Shown here in pieces: positions 51,163-60,057 of a DNA stretch of 64,000 nucleotides (its first letter is position 1; each line of letters starts with the position of its first letter). A program made the translations under genes and the position numbers. Location: assembly GCA_965228615.1 (NCBI GenBank), contig CBDDHT010000004.1, positions 1,736,001 to 1,800,000 of the forward strand, in the 5' to 3' direction. The notes below the pieces were generated by a model. The model saw only the letters and a program-made list of their open reading frames with translations, was not told the DNA's origin and did no database searches. The DNA is from CBDDHT01 sp965228615. Its GTDB lineage: Bacteria; Pseudomonadota; Alphaproteobacteria; Rhizobiales; Methyloligellaceae.

Positions 51163-53085
51163 TCATTCTCCCGCTGCGGCACGGGTGCGGGCACGCCGCT
51201 TCGGACGCGCCGTTTCCTCACCTGAGAACTTCATGCCGTCGATGAATATTTCCTGGAAATCCTGGCGTGCTGCCAAGGCAACATGATCCATTTCGGCAGC
51301 AAGCTTGTCGGCGCGTTTGCGTTCGGTCTCCGAAAGCAGCGCCATTTGAGCTCCGAGGGCGGCTGCATTGCCGACATAGGTAATCCGTTCGAGCGGCAGT
51401 TCTGGCAGCAGGCGGATTTTCACCGCACTGCCGATATCGATGTAGTTACCGAATCCGCCACACAGAAGCACTTCTTTGAGGTTGTCGTTTGGCACTTCCA
51501 TCACCTTTTGCAACATGGCAATGCCAGAGAAGATGGCGCTCTTGGCGAGTTGGAGCTGGCGCACATCGCCTTGTGTCAAAGTAATGTTCTCGGACTTCGC
51601 AGCCTCATCGGCCCAAACCAATACGAACTCGGCACCCTGAGTATCTTTGACAATGCGTTTCGAGACCGCCTCTGGAAGCTCTTCAAGTTTTCTGCGCCTG
51701 AAGAGACCGGACGCATCCATAACTTTTGCATCGATAAACTTGGCGCAGGCATCAAGGAGCCCTGACCCGCATATACCGCTGGCCGCCTGCCCGCCGATGA
51801 TTGTGCACGAAACATCGGTCCCGATTTCAACGCGCTCGATGGCTCCGACAGCGCCACGCATGCCGTGACGGATCTGTGCGCCTTCAAAGGCCGGACCTGC
51901 AGGCGATGAACAGGCAACAAGTCTGTCCTTATTGCCCATTACGACTTCGCCATTGGTGCCGATATCGACAAGGGAGCGGATCTCCTCGCTCTCGTAAATG
52001 CGTGTTGCAATGACACAGGCCATCGTATCGGCGCCGACAAAACCGGCAACGATCGGCAATGTGCAGACACGAGCGTTTGGCGCGGCCTTCAGCGGCAAAT
52101 CTGTTGCTGGAAAAACAAGCGAATCCCGTGCGACGGGCGCATAAGGGGCAAGACCCACATAGGTCACATCGATGCCAAGCAGGATGTGGTGCATGCAGGT
52201 ATTCCCGACGACCACGATCTTGTAGATATTGCCGGCATCGATCTCTGCCTCGGCACAGGCTTCCTTGATGTAGTCGTTCAAGGCATTGAGCGTCTTTGCC
52301 CTAAGCGTCTGGAGCTTCTTTGCATCGAATTGCGCGAAGGCTATGCGCGACATCAGATCGCCGCCATACGGCGCCTGCGGGTTCATGCCACCGACCGATG
52401 CAAGTTCTTCACCCGTCGACAGATCGAGCAATGAACCGACGATGCTCGTCGTCCCAATGTCGAAGGCCATGCCGTAGGACTTTTCGGAGGTATCGCCCAC
52501 CTCGATATCGAGGATCTCCCCCTCGAACGTGGTCACCGTTACCTTGCCCTTGTCCTCACGGATCGCTGCCGGAAACTTCCGCAGAATATCGAGTGGAACG
52601 CGCGGCGGCGGATCCATTTCCAGGCTTTTCAAAACCTCTTCATGATCCGAGGATTGATGGTGCTCACTCGTCGGTGTCTCGGCAACGATCACATGCTTGA
52701 CGACGCCCGAACCGATTTCGAATCCGGCCGCATCGGTTGCCTTCGTTTCCGATGAGAGAATCTGGTGACCGGCCTCCGATCGCGGCGGCAGCGGCAGAAC
52801 AACCGTATCGTCGGCAAGACGTGTCTGGCATGCGAGCCGGAATCCTTCGCGCACGGCCTCATGACCAAGCTGAATCGTATCCTGCATCGTCGGCGGAGGA
52901 ACAACGCCCTCGATCACCTTGCAACGGCAGCTCCGGCATCGTCCTCGCGCACCGCAGGTCGCAACGATCTCGATGCCTGCCTCATGGGCGGCATCCAGGA
53001 TCGAGGTATCGCGCGACGCGGACGTCGTCCGGTCGCGGCCACCCTCGTCTTCGCTCTGAAAGGTGACGGTGACCAGATCGCTCAT
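51163..53085 (-). CDS. RACE-type reductive activator of corrinoid proteins (2Fe-2S + ASKHA/DUF4445)
   Basis: A 640-residue protein. An N-terminal 2Fe-2S ferredoxin domain (CGARGRCRSCRCKVIEG and ACQTRL as ligands) is followed by a linker and an ASKHA-fold DUF4445 domain (GMAFDIGTTSIVGSLLDLST, VVGNTCMHHILLGID, LVDIGTNGEVVMG, CGGFGNYIDIGSAVKI). Such activators (AE, RamA analogues, MtvR-like) use ATP and a low-potential cluster to reduce Co(II) to Co(I) in corrinoid proteins. The C-terminal tail is basic (RPKRRARTRAAAGE). It begins 1 nt after the corrinoid gene ends. Confidence 0.9.
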   Translation of the reverse strand: MSDLVTVTFQSEDEGGRDRTTSASRDTSILDAAHEAGIEIVATCGARGRCRSCRCKVIEGVVPPPTMQDTIQLGHEAVREGFRLACQTRLADDTVVLPLPPRSEAGHQILSSETKATDAAGFEIGSGVVKHVIVAETPTSEHHQSSDHEEVLKSLEMDPPPRVPLDILRKFPAAIREDKGKVTVTTFEGEILDIEVGDTSEKSYGMAFDIGTTSIVGSLLDLSTGEELASVGGMNPQAPYGGDLMSRIAFAQFDAKKLQTLRAKTLNALNDYIKEACAEAEIDAGNIYKIVVVGNTCMHHILLGIDVTYVGLAPYAPVARDSLVFPATDLPLKAAPNARVCTLPIVAGFVGADTMACVIATRIYESEEIRSLVDIGTNGEVVMGNKDRLVACSSPAGPAFEGAQIRHGMRGAVGAIERVEIGTDVSCTIIGGQAASGICGSGLLDACAKFIDAKVMDASGLFRRRKLEELPEAVSKRIVKDTQGAEFVLVWADEAAKSENITLTQGDVRQLQLAKSAIFSGIAMLQKVMEVPNDNLKEVLLCGGFGNYIDIGSAVKIRLLPELPLERITYVGNAAALGAQMALLSETERKRADKLAAEMDHVALAARQDFQEIFIDGMKFSGEETARPKRRARTRAAAGE

Positions 53086-53086
53086 C

Positions 53087-53794
53087 CTAGGCCCAGGCCT
53101 CGCGCGGTTCTTCGACAAGCTTGAGCGCCAGTTTCACGGCGTCAATGGCGTCCTTACCCCAACCGTCGGCACCGCATTCATCCGCCCACTCCTGGGAAGT
53201 CGGTGCACCGCCGATGAGGATTTTGACCTTGTCGCGGTGACCAGCCTTCTGGAATTCCTCAATGGTGACCTTCTGGTAGTAGACCGTCGTTGAAAGCAGC
53301 GCCGAGAAACCGACAAGATCTGCTTTCTCTTCCAGAGCCGTTTCGATGAACTTGTCGGGATGGACATCCGTCCCGAGATTGATGACGTTGAAGCCCGCGT
53401 TCTCGAGCATGATCGTAACGATGGACTGTCCAATATCGTGCATATCGCCAAGCACGGTTCCCATGACGAATGTACCGATGGGCTTTTCCGCCGCCGCTGC
53501 CAGCAGTGGCCGGATCAGCGCCAAACCTGCCTTCATGGCCCTGGCTGTGATGAGCATCTCCGGAATAAAGATGATCTGAGCCGAGAACCGGTCGCCTTGC
53601 AGGGTGAAACCCGGGAAGAGGCCATCGTCCAGAATGACCCGCGGATCGATACCAGCGTCGATTGCTTCGGTTACTCTCGAGTGGGAATAGTCGGCGTCAC
53701 CCGTCTCGACAGCGGTCCACAGTGTCTCCCATTCCCAGCCGTCCGGGGCTCTCCCTTCCCAGCCTTCCGGGATCTTCAGTTCCGGATCTGACAT
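53087..53794 (-). CDS. Corrinoid protein (methyl carrier) 2
   Basis: About 235 residues. A helical cap (EWETLWTAVETGDADYSHSR, MKAGLALIRPLLAAAAEKP) precedes the B12 domain with TVLGDMHDIGQSIV (D-x-H-x-x-G), GFSALLSTTVY and ILIGGAPTSQEWADE. It is clearly paralogous to the protein at 9610-10455. The ATG at 53794 is chosen because GAGGG is 9 nt upstream; the ATG at 53803 is also in frame. Encoded between methyltransferase 2 and the RACE activator, as the methyl-accepting partner. Confidence 0.9.
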   Translation of the reverse strand: MSDPELKIPEGWEGRAPDGWEWETLWTAVETGDADYSHSRVTEAIDAGIDPRVILDDGLFPGFTLQGDRFSAQIIFIPEMLITARAMKAGLALIRPLLAAAAEKPIGTFVMGTVLGDMHDIGQSIVTIMLENAGFNVINLGTDVHPDKFIETALEEKADLVGFSALLSTTVYYQKVTIEEFQKAGHRDKVKILIGGAPTSQEWADECGADGWGKDAIDAVKLALKLVEEPREAWA

Positions 53795-53909
53795 TTCATT
53801 CATCCCTCGCGTTGGAACCCGTTACTCCGCGCTCTGTCGCGTGCGTCGAGTTCGATCGATTGCAGCAGCCCTGAGCGCATCACCTGCACCTGGCGACGCG
53901 GTGACCACC

Positions 53910-55079
53910 CTAGTTCAATGGATATTTTCCGTATGTGCCGAAGTCGCGCTGCGCTTCGAGCATCGTGTAGATGTTCTGGATCGGAACATCGGCGAGAATG
54001 TAATGCGATGGCGAGAAGATGTAGCCGCCGCCCGTGCCGAGATTCTTGATCACGTCATGCACGCCTTTGCGCACCTCTTCGACGCTACCGCGGGGCAACA
54101 GACGCTGGACGTCGAAGCCACCGACGAGAGCCAGGTCGGCACCATAGTCCCGCTTGATCCCCACCTGATCCTTATTGCCGCCTGTCGGCTGCATCAATCC
54201 GGATAAATCGACACCGAGTTCGACTTCGTCGGGCAGGATCGGCGAATAGTCGCCACAGGAGTGCAGTTTGATAAAGATGTCCTCGCGCTCCTTGCGGAAT
54301 CGGTCGAACATGGACTTGAAACGCGGTTTCGCGAGTTCGCGCCATTGGACCGGGGAGATCATCATGGACTGCTGGGCGCCGACATCGTCTCCAACCCGGA
54401 TCATATCAGCACCGCGTTTGATCGCATTCACGCCAAGCTGGGTATAATATTCGGTCAGACCGTCAAGAACGCCTTCCACGAGTTTCGGCTCATCGAAGAG
54501 CTGCAGGAAGAAGTTCTGCGTTCCCATAATGTGAGCATAAGCCGCCTCGATCAGGGTCGAGGACAAATCGACGATAATGAAATAGTCAGACCCATATTTC
54601 GCGACGATATCGTCGATGGGATCGAGCAGCGCCGGGTCAGCAGGATCGGGCCAGGTGTAGTTCTTGAGATCTTCCTCCGACTTGATCGGAAAATAAGACG
54701 GGAAATTCTCCGGCACGATCTTCGCCGGGCCCCAGAATTCCTGGGTCTTGGCAAATTCGACCTCTTCCTCCGCCGTGCGGACTTCCAGTCCGGATTTTCC
54801 GTAGCCGACACCGAAATGATTGTACCAGGTCTCGCCGATCTTGATGGGGTGATGCGAGAAGTCGGCGTTGATGCCGATCTGGTAGAGGACAATATCATTT
54901 CCCAAACGGAGCTCGAGATCGGGATTGTGCTTGCGCCCGGTGGAGGCGTCTTCGATCCCGTAAATGCGCGCGAGCTTCTCTTTGGCTTCGTGCTTCATTC
55001 GATAAAAGAGCGGCACCCGGTCGACCGGCTCATGCCGGAGCGTCCTGAGCACACGTTCGCGCGACGTCAATTCTTTCAT
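53910..55079 (-). CDS. URO-D-family corrinoid methyltransferase 2
   Basis: A 389-residue URO-D-fold protein, starting MKELTSRERVLRTLRHEPVD, which is the typical beginning of MtaA/CmuA/URO-D proteins. The zinc motif is IFIKLHSCGDYSPI and the barrel end is GGFDVQRLLPRGSVEEVRKG. It is shorter than the paralogue at 10525 and has no basic tail. A GGGAGGCGGG site precedes the ATG. Presumed to transfer a methyl group from the unknown substrate to the corrinoid protein encoded next. The shared operator lies 45 nt upstream. Confidence 0.88.
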   Translation of the reverse strand: MKELTSRERVLRTLRHEPVDRVPLFYRMKHEAKEKLARIYGIEDASTGRKHNPDLELRLGNDIVLYQIGINADFSHHPIKIGETWYNHFGVGYGKSGLEVRTAEEEVEFAKTQEFWGPAKIVPENFPSYFPIKSEEDLKNYTWPDPADPALLDPIDDIVAKYGSDYFIIVDLSSTLIEAAYAHIMGTQNFFLQLFDEPKLVEGVLDGLTEYYTQLGVNAIKRGADMIRVGDDVGAQQSMMISPVQWRELAKPRFKSMFDRFRKEREDIFIKLHSCGDYSPILPDEVELGVDLSGLMQPTGGNKDQVGIKRDYGADLALVGGFDVQRLLPRGSVEEVRKGVHDVIKNLGTGGGYIFSPSHYILADVPIQNIYTMLEAQRDFGTYGKYPLN

Positions 55080-55123
55080 TATTCCCGCCTCCCTAACTGA
55101 CTGGCCGGCATCGGCGTTACAGA

Positions 55124-55140
55124 ATATATTTTGAATATAT
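55124..55140. promoter_or_regulatory. Candidate operator (17-bp inverted repeat)
   Basis: ATATATTTTGAATATAT, exactly the complement of the site at 45672-45688, 45-61 nt upstream of methyltransferase 2. The gap 55080-55359 holds no gene besides this. Confidence 0.7.
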
Positions 55141-55359
55141 CATTTGCGGTACCCACCGCAATACGTAGGGGGGCTGCGCCTGACGCGGGGCATGCATGAC
55201 TGGAAATTGCAGTTCCGTCGCAGGAATTGTCAGGACAAATTCGCCCATCCCTTGCGCTTGCAGCGCATCATTCCCAATTCCTTCGCATAAGGTTCGACGG
55301 GTCGCACACGGCCCGCACGTATATTCGCTGTTGGGGGGCAGCGGTCGAAGGGACGACGC

Positions 55360-55794
55360 ATGCTCTTACGGGGAATTGCTTCGCTTGTCTGTGCGCTAGG
55401 TACAGCCGGTTGCAACACGGATTTTGCAAGCCGTAAGACACTTTTCGGCGCTGGTGCCGGCGCGATCCCTAGCGGATTTGTCGCAACTTTGCGCGCCTGG
55501 GATCTCGACCGGAATGGCATCGTCACTTGCACTGAATGGAGCGGTTATGCGCAAAACCTCTTCGAACTTCTCGACAGCAATCATGATGGTTTTCTGACAG
55601 ATGCAGAATTCCAGAAACTGATCGAAAGCGAACCTCCGTTCGAACACGGTACCGCCGACTATTTCGATGCCGACGGCGATCGCCGAGTGAGCCGACCTGA
55701 ATTCCTGAACAGACCCAATCCTGTCTACGCGCAATTCGACGCGAACAGCGATTGCAAGCTCACGCCAGTCGAACAAGGAACCGCGACACCCTGA
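55360..55794 (+). CDS. EF-hand lipoprotein
   Basis: A 144-residue protein with a lipoprotein signal (CALGTAGC near residue 18) and EF-hand calcium loops: WDLDRNGIVTCTEW, LDSNHDGFLTDAEF, DYFDADGDRRVSRPEF and the partial FDANSDCKLT. It probably binds calcium at the envelope. Start at the ATG of 55360, with no upstream alternative. Confidence 0.82.
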   Translation: MLLRGIASLVCALGTAGCNTDFASRKTLFGAGAGAIPSGFVATLRAWDLDRNGIVTCTEWSGYAQNLFELLDSNHDGFLTDAEFQKLIESEPPFEHGTADYFDADGDRRVSRPEFLNRPNPVYAQFDANSDCKLTPVEQGTATP

Positions 55795-55830
55795 CCCAAA
55801 CCCCGCAACACTGGCACCGGAAGGAACAGA

Positions 55831-56253
55831 ATGCCGACCTTTGTGAAGATGCAGCAGACGCTGGCCGGTCTCGCCATGATCAGCACGGTCATGTCCATGA
55901 TAGCCCCGAGCGCCCAGGCCGACAGGGTCGAGGTGCGAGGCCTGATCAAGGCCCACTATGAACGGAACCTGACCAAGCTGCAGCTGGATGAGGAGAAGGA
56001 GGCAACGCTCCGTCGTCTCTTGACGCGCAATATCTCGGAACGGCTGGATCTGTTCGAACGCCATGGCTTCACGCCGGGCGAGAAACCAACCTTGCGAAAA
56101 ATGCTCGCCATGCGCGGTGACATGCGCGAGCTGACCGAGACCCAGCAGCGCCGTCTTGCAGCGGCTCTTTCACCGGAACAACTGACGCATTGGCGCGCCA
56201 TCGAGGACAGTCTGCGCGAAAAGATGCTCTCGAAACTGCGCAGCCAAAGATGA
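55831..56253 (+). CDS. Secreted helical protein, LTxxQ-like
   Basis: A 140-residue protein. The signal peptide ends near AQA/DRV. The mature part is charged and helical with LTETQ and LSPEQ elements that recall the LTxxQ repeats of Spy/CpxP-like periplasmic proteins. The match is too weak for a family call. Between the EF-hand and SGNH genes, same direction. Confidence 0.6.
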   Translation: MPTFVKMQQTLAGLAMISTVMSMIAPSAQADRVEVRGLIKAHYERNLTKLQLDEEKEATLRRLLTRNISERLDLFERHGFTPGEKPTLRKMLAMRGDMRELTETQQRRLAAALSPEQLTHWRAIEDSLREKMLSKLRSQR

Positions 56254-56287
56254 CGGCGTATCTGACAAGACGTTTGCGGGACCCGAT

Positions 56288-58192
56288 ATGGTAGTGTCGT
56301 CGATGACTGGCCTCACGCTCAAAGCTTCGATTTGCTTTGCAGCCGCAGGCTTGCTTGGTCTGGTTCTTGGCGCTCCTCACCCTGCTCTTGCCAACGGCAT
56401 TGAGTGGCAACTGGAAAATCCGTTTCGCCTGTTCTCGACGCCAGCCTTGCTTGAGCCACATCGCCAAGCCTATGACCATCTCGAACAGCAAAAACAAAAA
56501 CCGGATGTGCTTTCGATCGAGCGCCACCTGAGCGCTCGGACTCCCCAGGGGTGGGCGCGTTCGGCATTTACGATGACGTGCTGGCATCTTATCTCGCACC
56601 GACACGAGGCTTGCGGGGATATTTATGACTATGTGAACCCGCGCCAACACCGGATATCGGCACGTATTCCAAGGGCTGCCGATATTTCGGAGCCCTGCCA
56701 ATGGGTGTTCCGCGCCGATGGTACAGAGGATGCTCCGGGCGAACCGATCGTCAAACCATGCAGCGAGACGATCTCTCTCGATGTTCCCCACCCTGGCGGC
56801 GGAGAATTGACCGTGTCATCCGGCTCTCTCGAGCTGGCACGCACCAAAATCAAGATCCGCGATGTGCTGGTTGCAGGCGTTGGCGATTCTTTTGCTTCCG
56901 CCGACGGCAATCCCGACTATCCGGTCGCCTGGCACGACGACCAGACAACAAGCTTCGGCAAGATCCCAAACGGCGGTGCACTGGAGAACTATCCGAAACG
57001 CAAGAAATCCACCATCACCTATGACGGACACACGATTGCTCTCCCCAGCGCCTTCTGGTCCAGCCAGCCCTGTCACCGCTCCCTCTACTCGCATCAACTG
57101 CGCGTTGCCCTTCAACTTGCGCTAGAGGATCCGAAAAGGGCCATCACCTATCTCGGCTTTTCCTGTAGCGGTGCGGAAGTCACAAACGGCCTGCTACTCA
57201 AATATAATGGCGGCGAATACGCCCCGGTCGGTCCGAACCGCGCGCAGCTTGGCGACGTCGCAGCTGCACAATGCGGCGGCCGCGACTACGAAATGCGGAA
57301 TTACCCCACAACCTATATGGCAAAGGGCGCCCTGCCCGAGCTGGAAAACCTGTTCCTCGAACGCTGCCCGCGCGAGAAAGCACGCAAGATCGATATTCTG
57401 CTCATGTCCATTGGCGGGAACGACATCGGCTTTGCAAACCTCCTGGCCCACGCTCTTTTGCCGGACGGTAGTCTGCTGACGAAACTTGGACGGCTGACAG
57501 GCAGCGTTCTCCTTCCAGATCAGGCACGCACCCTGTTCGACGGACTTGAAGCGCGTTACCGCATGCTTCGCCGCGCAATCCACAACCATCTCCATATTCC
57601 CTGGAAGCAACCGGATCGGATCATCCTGACCGCCTATCCGGTTATCGGCCTGCTAGGCGACCAGAGGTCAGCCTGCCCATCCGCGACGACAGGCGTCGAA
57701 GTCTTCCCGCTCTACGAACTCGACTCGCGGCGGATCGGCGGCGCAGAGGCTGTGGCTGCGGAATTGAGCCAATTGATGGGCCGTAATGCCAAGCAGTTCG
57801 GCTGGAGCTTTGTGGACGATCACGTGAAGCGGTTTGCAGGGCGCGGCCTTTGCGCCGGCCTCGGCGATGTCGAGCCGGGCGACCCGAACGAGCTCAAGTT
57901 TCCCAAACTCGTTGATGGGAAGTGGTTGCCCTATCGCCCATCCCTGTTTCGCAGTTATGCCAGCCGGCAACGCTGGATCCGCACGCCGAACGACGCCTTC
58001 ATGACGGCCAACGTCCATCTCTTTACCGATATCAAGGGTAAGCTCCTGCCCTTTGCCAAGAACGATCCCTCAACGCTTCTTCAGGCCAGCTCCTATAGCG
58101 GCGCCTTCCACCCGACGGCCGAAGGTCAGGCGGCGATGGCCGACGCCGTGCTGCAGGCCGCCCGGCGCATTCTGGCGAAGTACAAGAACTGA
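56288..58192 (+). CDS. Large secreted SGNH/GDSL-type hydrolase
   Basis: A 634-residue exported protein. The signal peptide is cleaved near LANG/IEW. The SGNH blocks are present: VAGVGDSFASADGNPD (Ser), LGFSCSGAEVTNG (Gly), LLMSIGGNDIGFANL (Asn), and the C-terminal SGAFHPTAEGQ (His). An N-terminal beta-rich extension (residues 30-195) and long inserts make it larger than typical 200-400-residue members. Likely an esterase on lipid or polysaccharide at the cell envelope. M1 at 56288 is used; an ATG at 56303 is also in frame. Confidence 0.82.
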   Translation: MVVSSMTGLTLKASICFAAAGLLGLVLGAPHPALANGIEWQLENPFRLFSTPALLEPHRQAYDHLEQQKQKPDVLSIERHLSARTPQGWARSAFTMTCWHLISHRHEACGDIYDYVNPRQHRISARIPRAADISEPCQWVFRADGTEDAPGEPIVKPCSETISLDVPHPGGGELTVSSGSLELARTKIKIRDVLVAGVGDSFASADGNPDYPVAWHDDQTTSFGKIPNGGALENYPKRKKSTITYDGHTIALPSAFWSSQPCHRSLYSHQLRVALQLALEDPKRAITYLGFSCSGAEVTNGLLLKYNGGEYAPVGPNRAQLGDVAAAQCGGRDYEMRNYPTTYMAKGALPELENLFLERCPREKARKIDILLMSIGGNDIGFANLLAHALLPDGSLLTKLGRLTGSVLLPDQARTLFDGLEARYRMLRRAIHNHLHIPWKQPDRIILTAYPVIGLLGDQRSACPSATTGVEVFPLYELDSRRIGGAEAVAAELSQLMGRNAKQFGWSFVDDHVKRFAGRGLCAGLGDVEPGDPNELKFPKLVDGKWLPYRPSLFRSYASRQRWIRTPNDAFMTANVHLFTDIKGKLLPFAKNDPSTLLQASSYSGAFHPTAEGQAAMADAVLQAARRILAKYKN

Positions 58193-58210
58193 CTCTTTTT
58201 TCAGTTGGGG

Positions 58211-58290
58211 CCATGCCACCCGCTCCCCCGGCCCAACCACCCCGAGGGTAACCTTATTGGGTGGTTGGGCCGGGAGAGCGGGTGGCATGG
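58211..58290. repeat. Long hairpin, palindrome family 2, second copy
   Basis: Arms at 58211-58242 and 58259-58290 pair with a single mismatch. The inner CCGGCCCAACCACCC part and the loop (GAGGGTAACCTT) match the copy at 42000-42074. The outer arms (CCATGCCACCCGCTC) differ but are complementary to each other. It lies 18 nt after the SGNH stop. Confidence 0.85.
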
Positions 58291-58376
58291 TCGTCTGTGC
58301 AAAGTCAGAACACTCGTCTTGACGCAGCGCACTGGTATAAGAAGCGCCTTCTATCCAGTCGCAAAGGGCACGCAAG

Positions 58377-59285
58377 ATGGCATCGCAGACGATCGGTTTT
58401 ATCGGACTTGGCCGCATGGGCGGCGGCATGGCGCTCAACCTGTTGAAATCGGTCGGGACGCTATATGTCCATGATCCGTACCCGCCCGCAGTCGAGCCGC
58501 TGGCAGAGGCCGGAGCCATCGCCTGCGACAGCCCGGCCGAGATCGCAGCCAAATGCGACCTCATTTTTCTCTGCCTGCCTTTTGCCCCGGAAGTGCGAGC
58601 CGCAATTTTCGGCGCCGATGGTATTCAGAGCGCGGCGCGCCCGAACCTGACCATCATCGACAACACAACGCTCGACCGGACCGATGCGCTCAGCATCGGC
58701 GAAGAGGCGAACAAGGCCGGTATCGCCTATTGGGATTGTCCCGTATCAGGTATGCCGTTCCGGGCACACAACGGAACGCTGACAACCATGTTTGGCGGGA
58801 CGAAAGAGGCCTTTGATGCCGCGAAACCCTATCTCGAGGCTTTCGGAGAAGATGTCATCCATGGCGGCCCGCTTGGGTCGGGCCAGGCGATGAAGGCGAT
58901 CAACAACATTATCTACGACATCAACATTGTCGCCCTCTGCGAAGTGCTGCCTCTGGCGGTTGCAGTCGGTCTGGATCCCGATGAGGTCGCCCGCATGGTC
59001 ACCTCTGCCAGTTCCCGGAGTTTTGCCTCGGAGTATTTCGTGCCGCGGATGATGGAGCGGCGCTTCGACACCGACTTCGCGATGAAGGACGCCTACAAGG
59101 ACATCGTCAATGTGCAAAAAATGGGTGTCGAGAAGCGCGCCATGCTGCCGGTCGTCAATGCCATGATCTCGAGCTATCAGGCTGCGATGGCTGCGGGCTA
59201 TGCGGACGAGCCAAAGAGCGCGATGCTGAAAGTCTATGAAAATGCGCTCGGCGTTGAGTTCGGTAAAGGCGGCACGGAGGACTGA
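58377..59285 (+). CDS. NAD(P)-dependent 3-hydroxyisobutyrate dehydrogenase-family oxidoreductase
   Basis: A 302-residue beta-hydroxyacid dehydrogenase. Rossmann motif IGFIGLGRMGGGMALNLLKS, substrate motif WDCPVSGMPFRAHNGTLTTM and the catalytic Lys region LGSGQAMKAINNI are all present. It oxidises a 3-hydroxyacid or reduces a semialdehyde. Start at 58377. Not clearly tied to neighbours. Confidence 0.88.
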   Translation: MASQTIGFIGLGRMGGGMALNLLKSVGTLYVHDPYPPAVEPLAEAGAIACDSPAEIAAKCDLIFLCLPFAPEVRAAIFGADGIQSAARPNLTIIDNTTLDRTDALSIGEEANKAGIAYWDCPVSGMPFRAHNGTLTTMFGGTKEAFDAAKPYLEAFGEDVIHGGPLGSGQAMKAINNIIYDINIVALCEVLPLAVAVGLDPDEVARMVTSASSRSFASEYFVPRMMERRFDTDFAMKDAYKDIVNVQKMGVEKRAMLPVVNAMISSYQAAMAAGYADEPKSAMLKVYENALGVEFGKGGTED

Positions 59286-59408
59286 CCAGGCTTTTTTTAC
59301 GCCGCAGAAACATAACTTTACATTCCGGACAATCACCCGAAACAGCACCGTCTTATCTGTTCTTCACGGACTTGGACCACACGCACCAAACCAATGGAGA
59401 GCAGACCC

Positions 59409-59936
59409 ATGACAGATCAAAAACCGCACGAATCCGGACCGGCCGGGAATGGCGAATCTCACCGGCACTCGTGCCGCCGTCGAGGCCGCGGGCGTTTCCG
59501 GTACATCTTTATCGGTTTCCTTATCGCCATTGTCGGCGCTGGCGCCTTTGCCGCGCACAAACACCATCATGGTTGGCACGGTGGTGACAAATTCTCGAGC
59601 TTTATCGAACATCGGCTCGACGACGCACTTGAGGAGTTGGACGCGACATTCGATCAGAAGGCCAAGATGAAGCCGGTTCTGCGGCAGGCATCGGAGGATC
59701 TTCGCAAGGTGTTTATGGACATGCGCAATAACCGCGATGCCTACATGATTGCCCTGCTGAGCAGCAAAGTCGACCGTGAGAAGGTCGAGGCACTCCGCGC
59801 GGAGCAGTTCGCGGCGATAGATCAGGCATCGCAGCGGGTTGCCAAAGCGATTACCGACGCGGCCGAAGTTCTGACACCGATGCAGCGCGGTCGCCTTGCA
59901 AATAAGATCGAACAGCGCCACCACTGGCACTGGTAA
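59409..59936 (+). CDS. Spy/CpxP-like periplasmic protein (membrane-anchored)
   Basis: A 175-residue protein. A His/Arg-rich N-terminus is followed by one transmembrane segment (YIFIGFLIAIVGAGAFAAHK) and a His/Gly stretch (HKHHHGWHGGDKF) that may bind metal. The C-terminal half is helical with DKAxM-like elements (FDQKAKMKPVLRQASEDLRK, AEVLTPMQRGRLANKIEQ), typical of heavy-metal sensor proteins. It precedes the response regulator and kinase, as CpxP precedes CpxRA. The ATG at 59409 fits best. Confidence 0.75.
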   Translation: MTDQKPHESGPAGNGESHRHSCRRRGRGRFRYIFIGFLIAIVGAGAFAAHKHHHGWHGGDKFSSFIEHRLDDALEELDATFDQKAKMKPVLRQASEDLRKVFMDMRNNRDAYMIALLSSKVDREKVEALRAEQFAAIDQASQRVAKAITDAAEVLTPMQRGRLANKIEQRHHWHW

Positions 59937-60057
59937 AGCATTAAACTGCCGACAGAGCGGAGGCGCCGTACCCACGGCGCCTCTTGCCGCGACCTGCAAC
60001 CCATCAAATGCACCTGGGCGCAGGTCGATACCGGACGCCGTCATACCTGGAAGTGCC

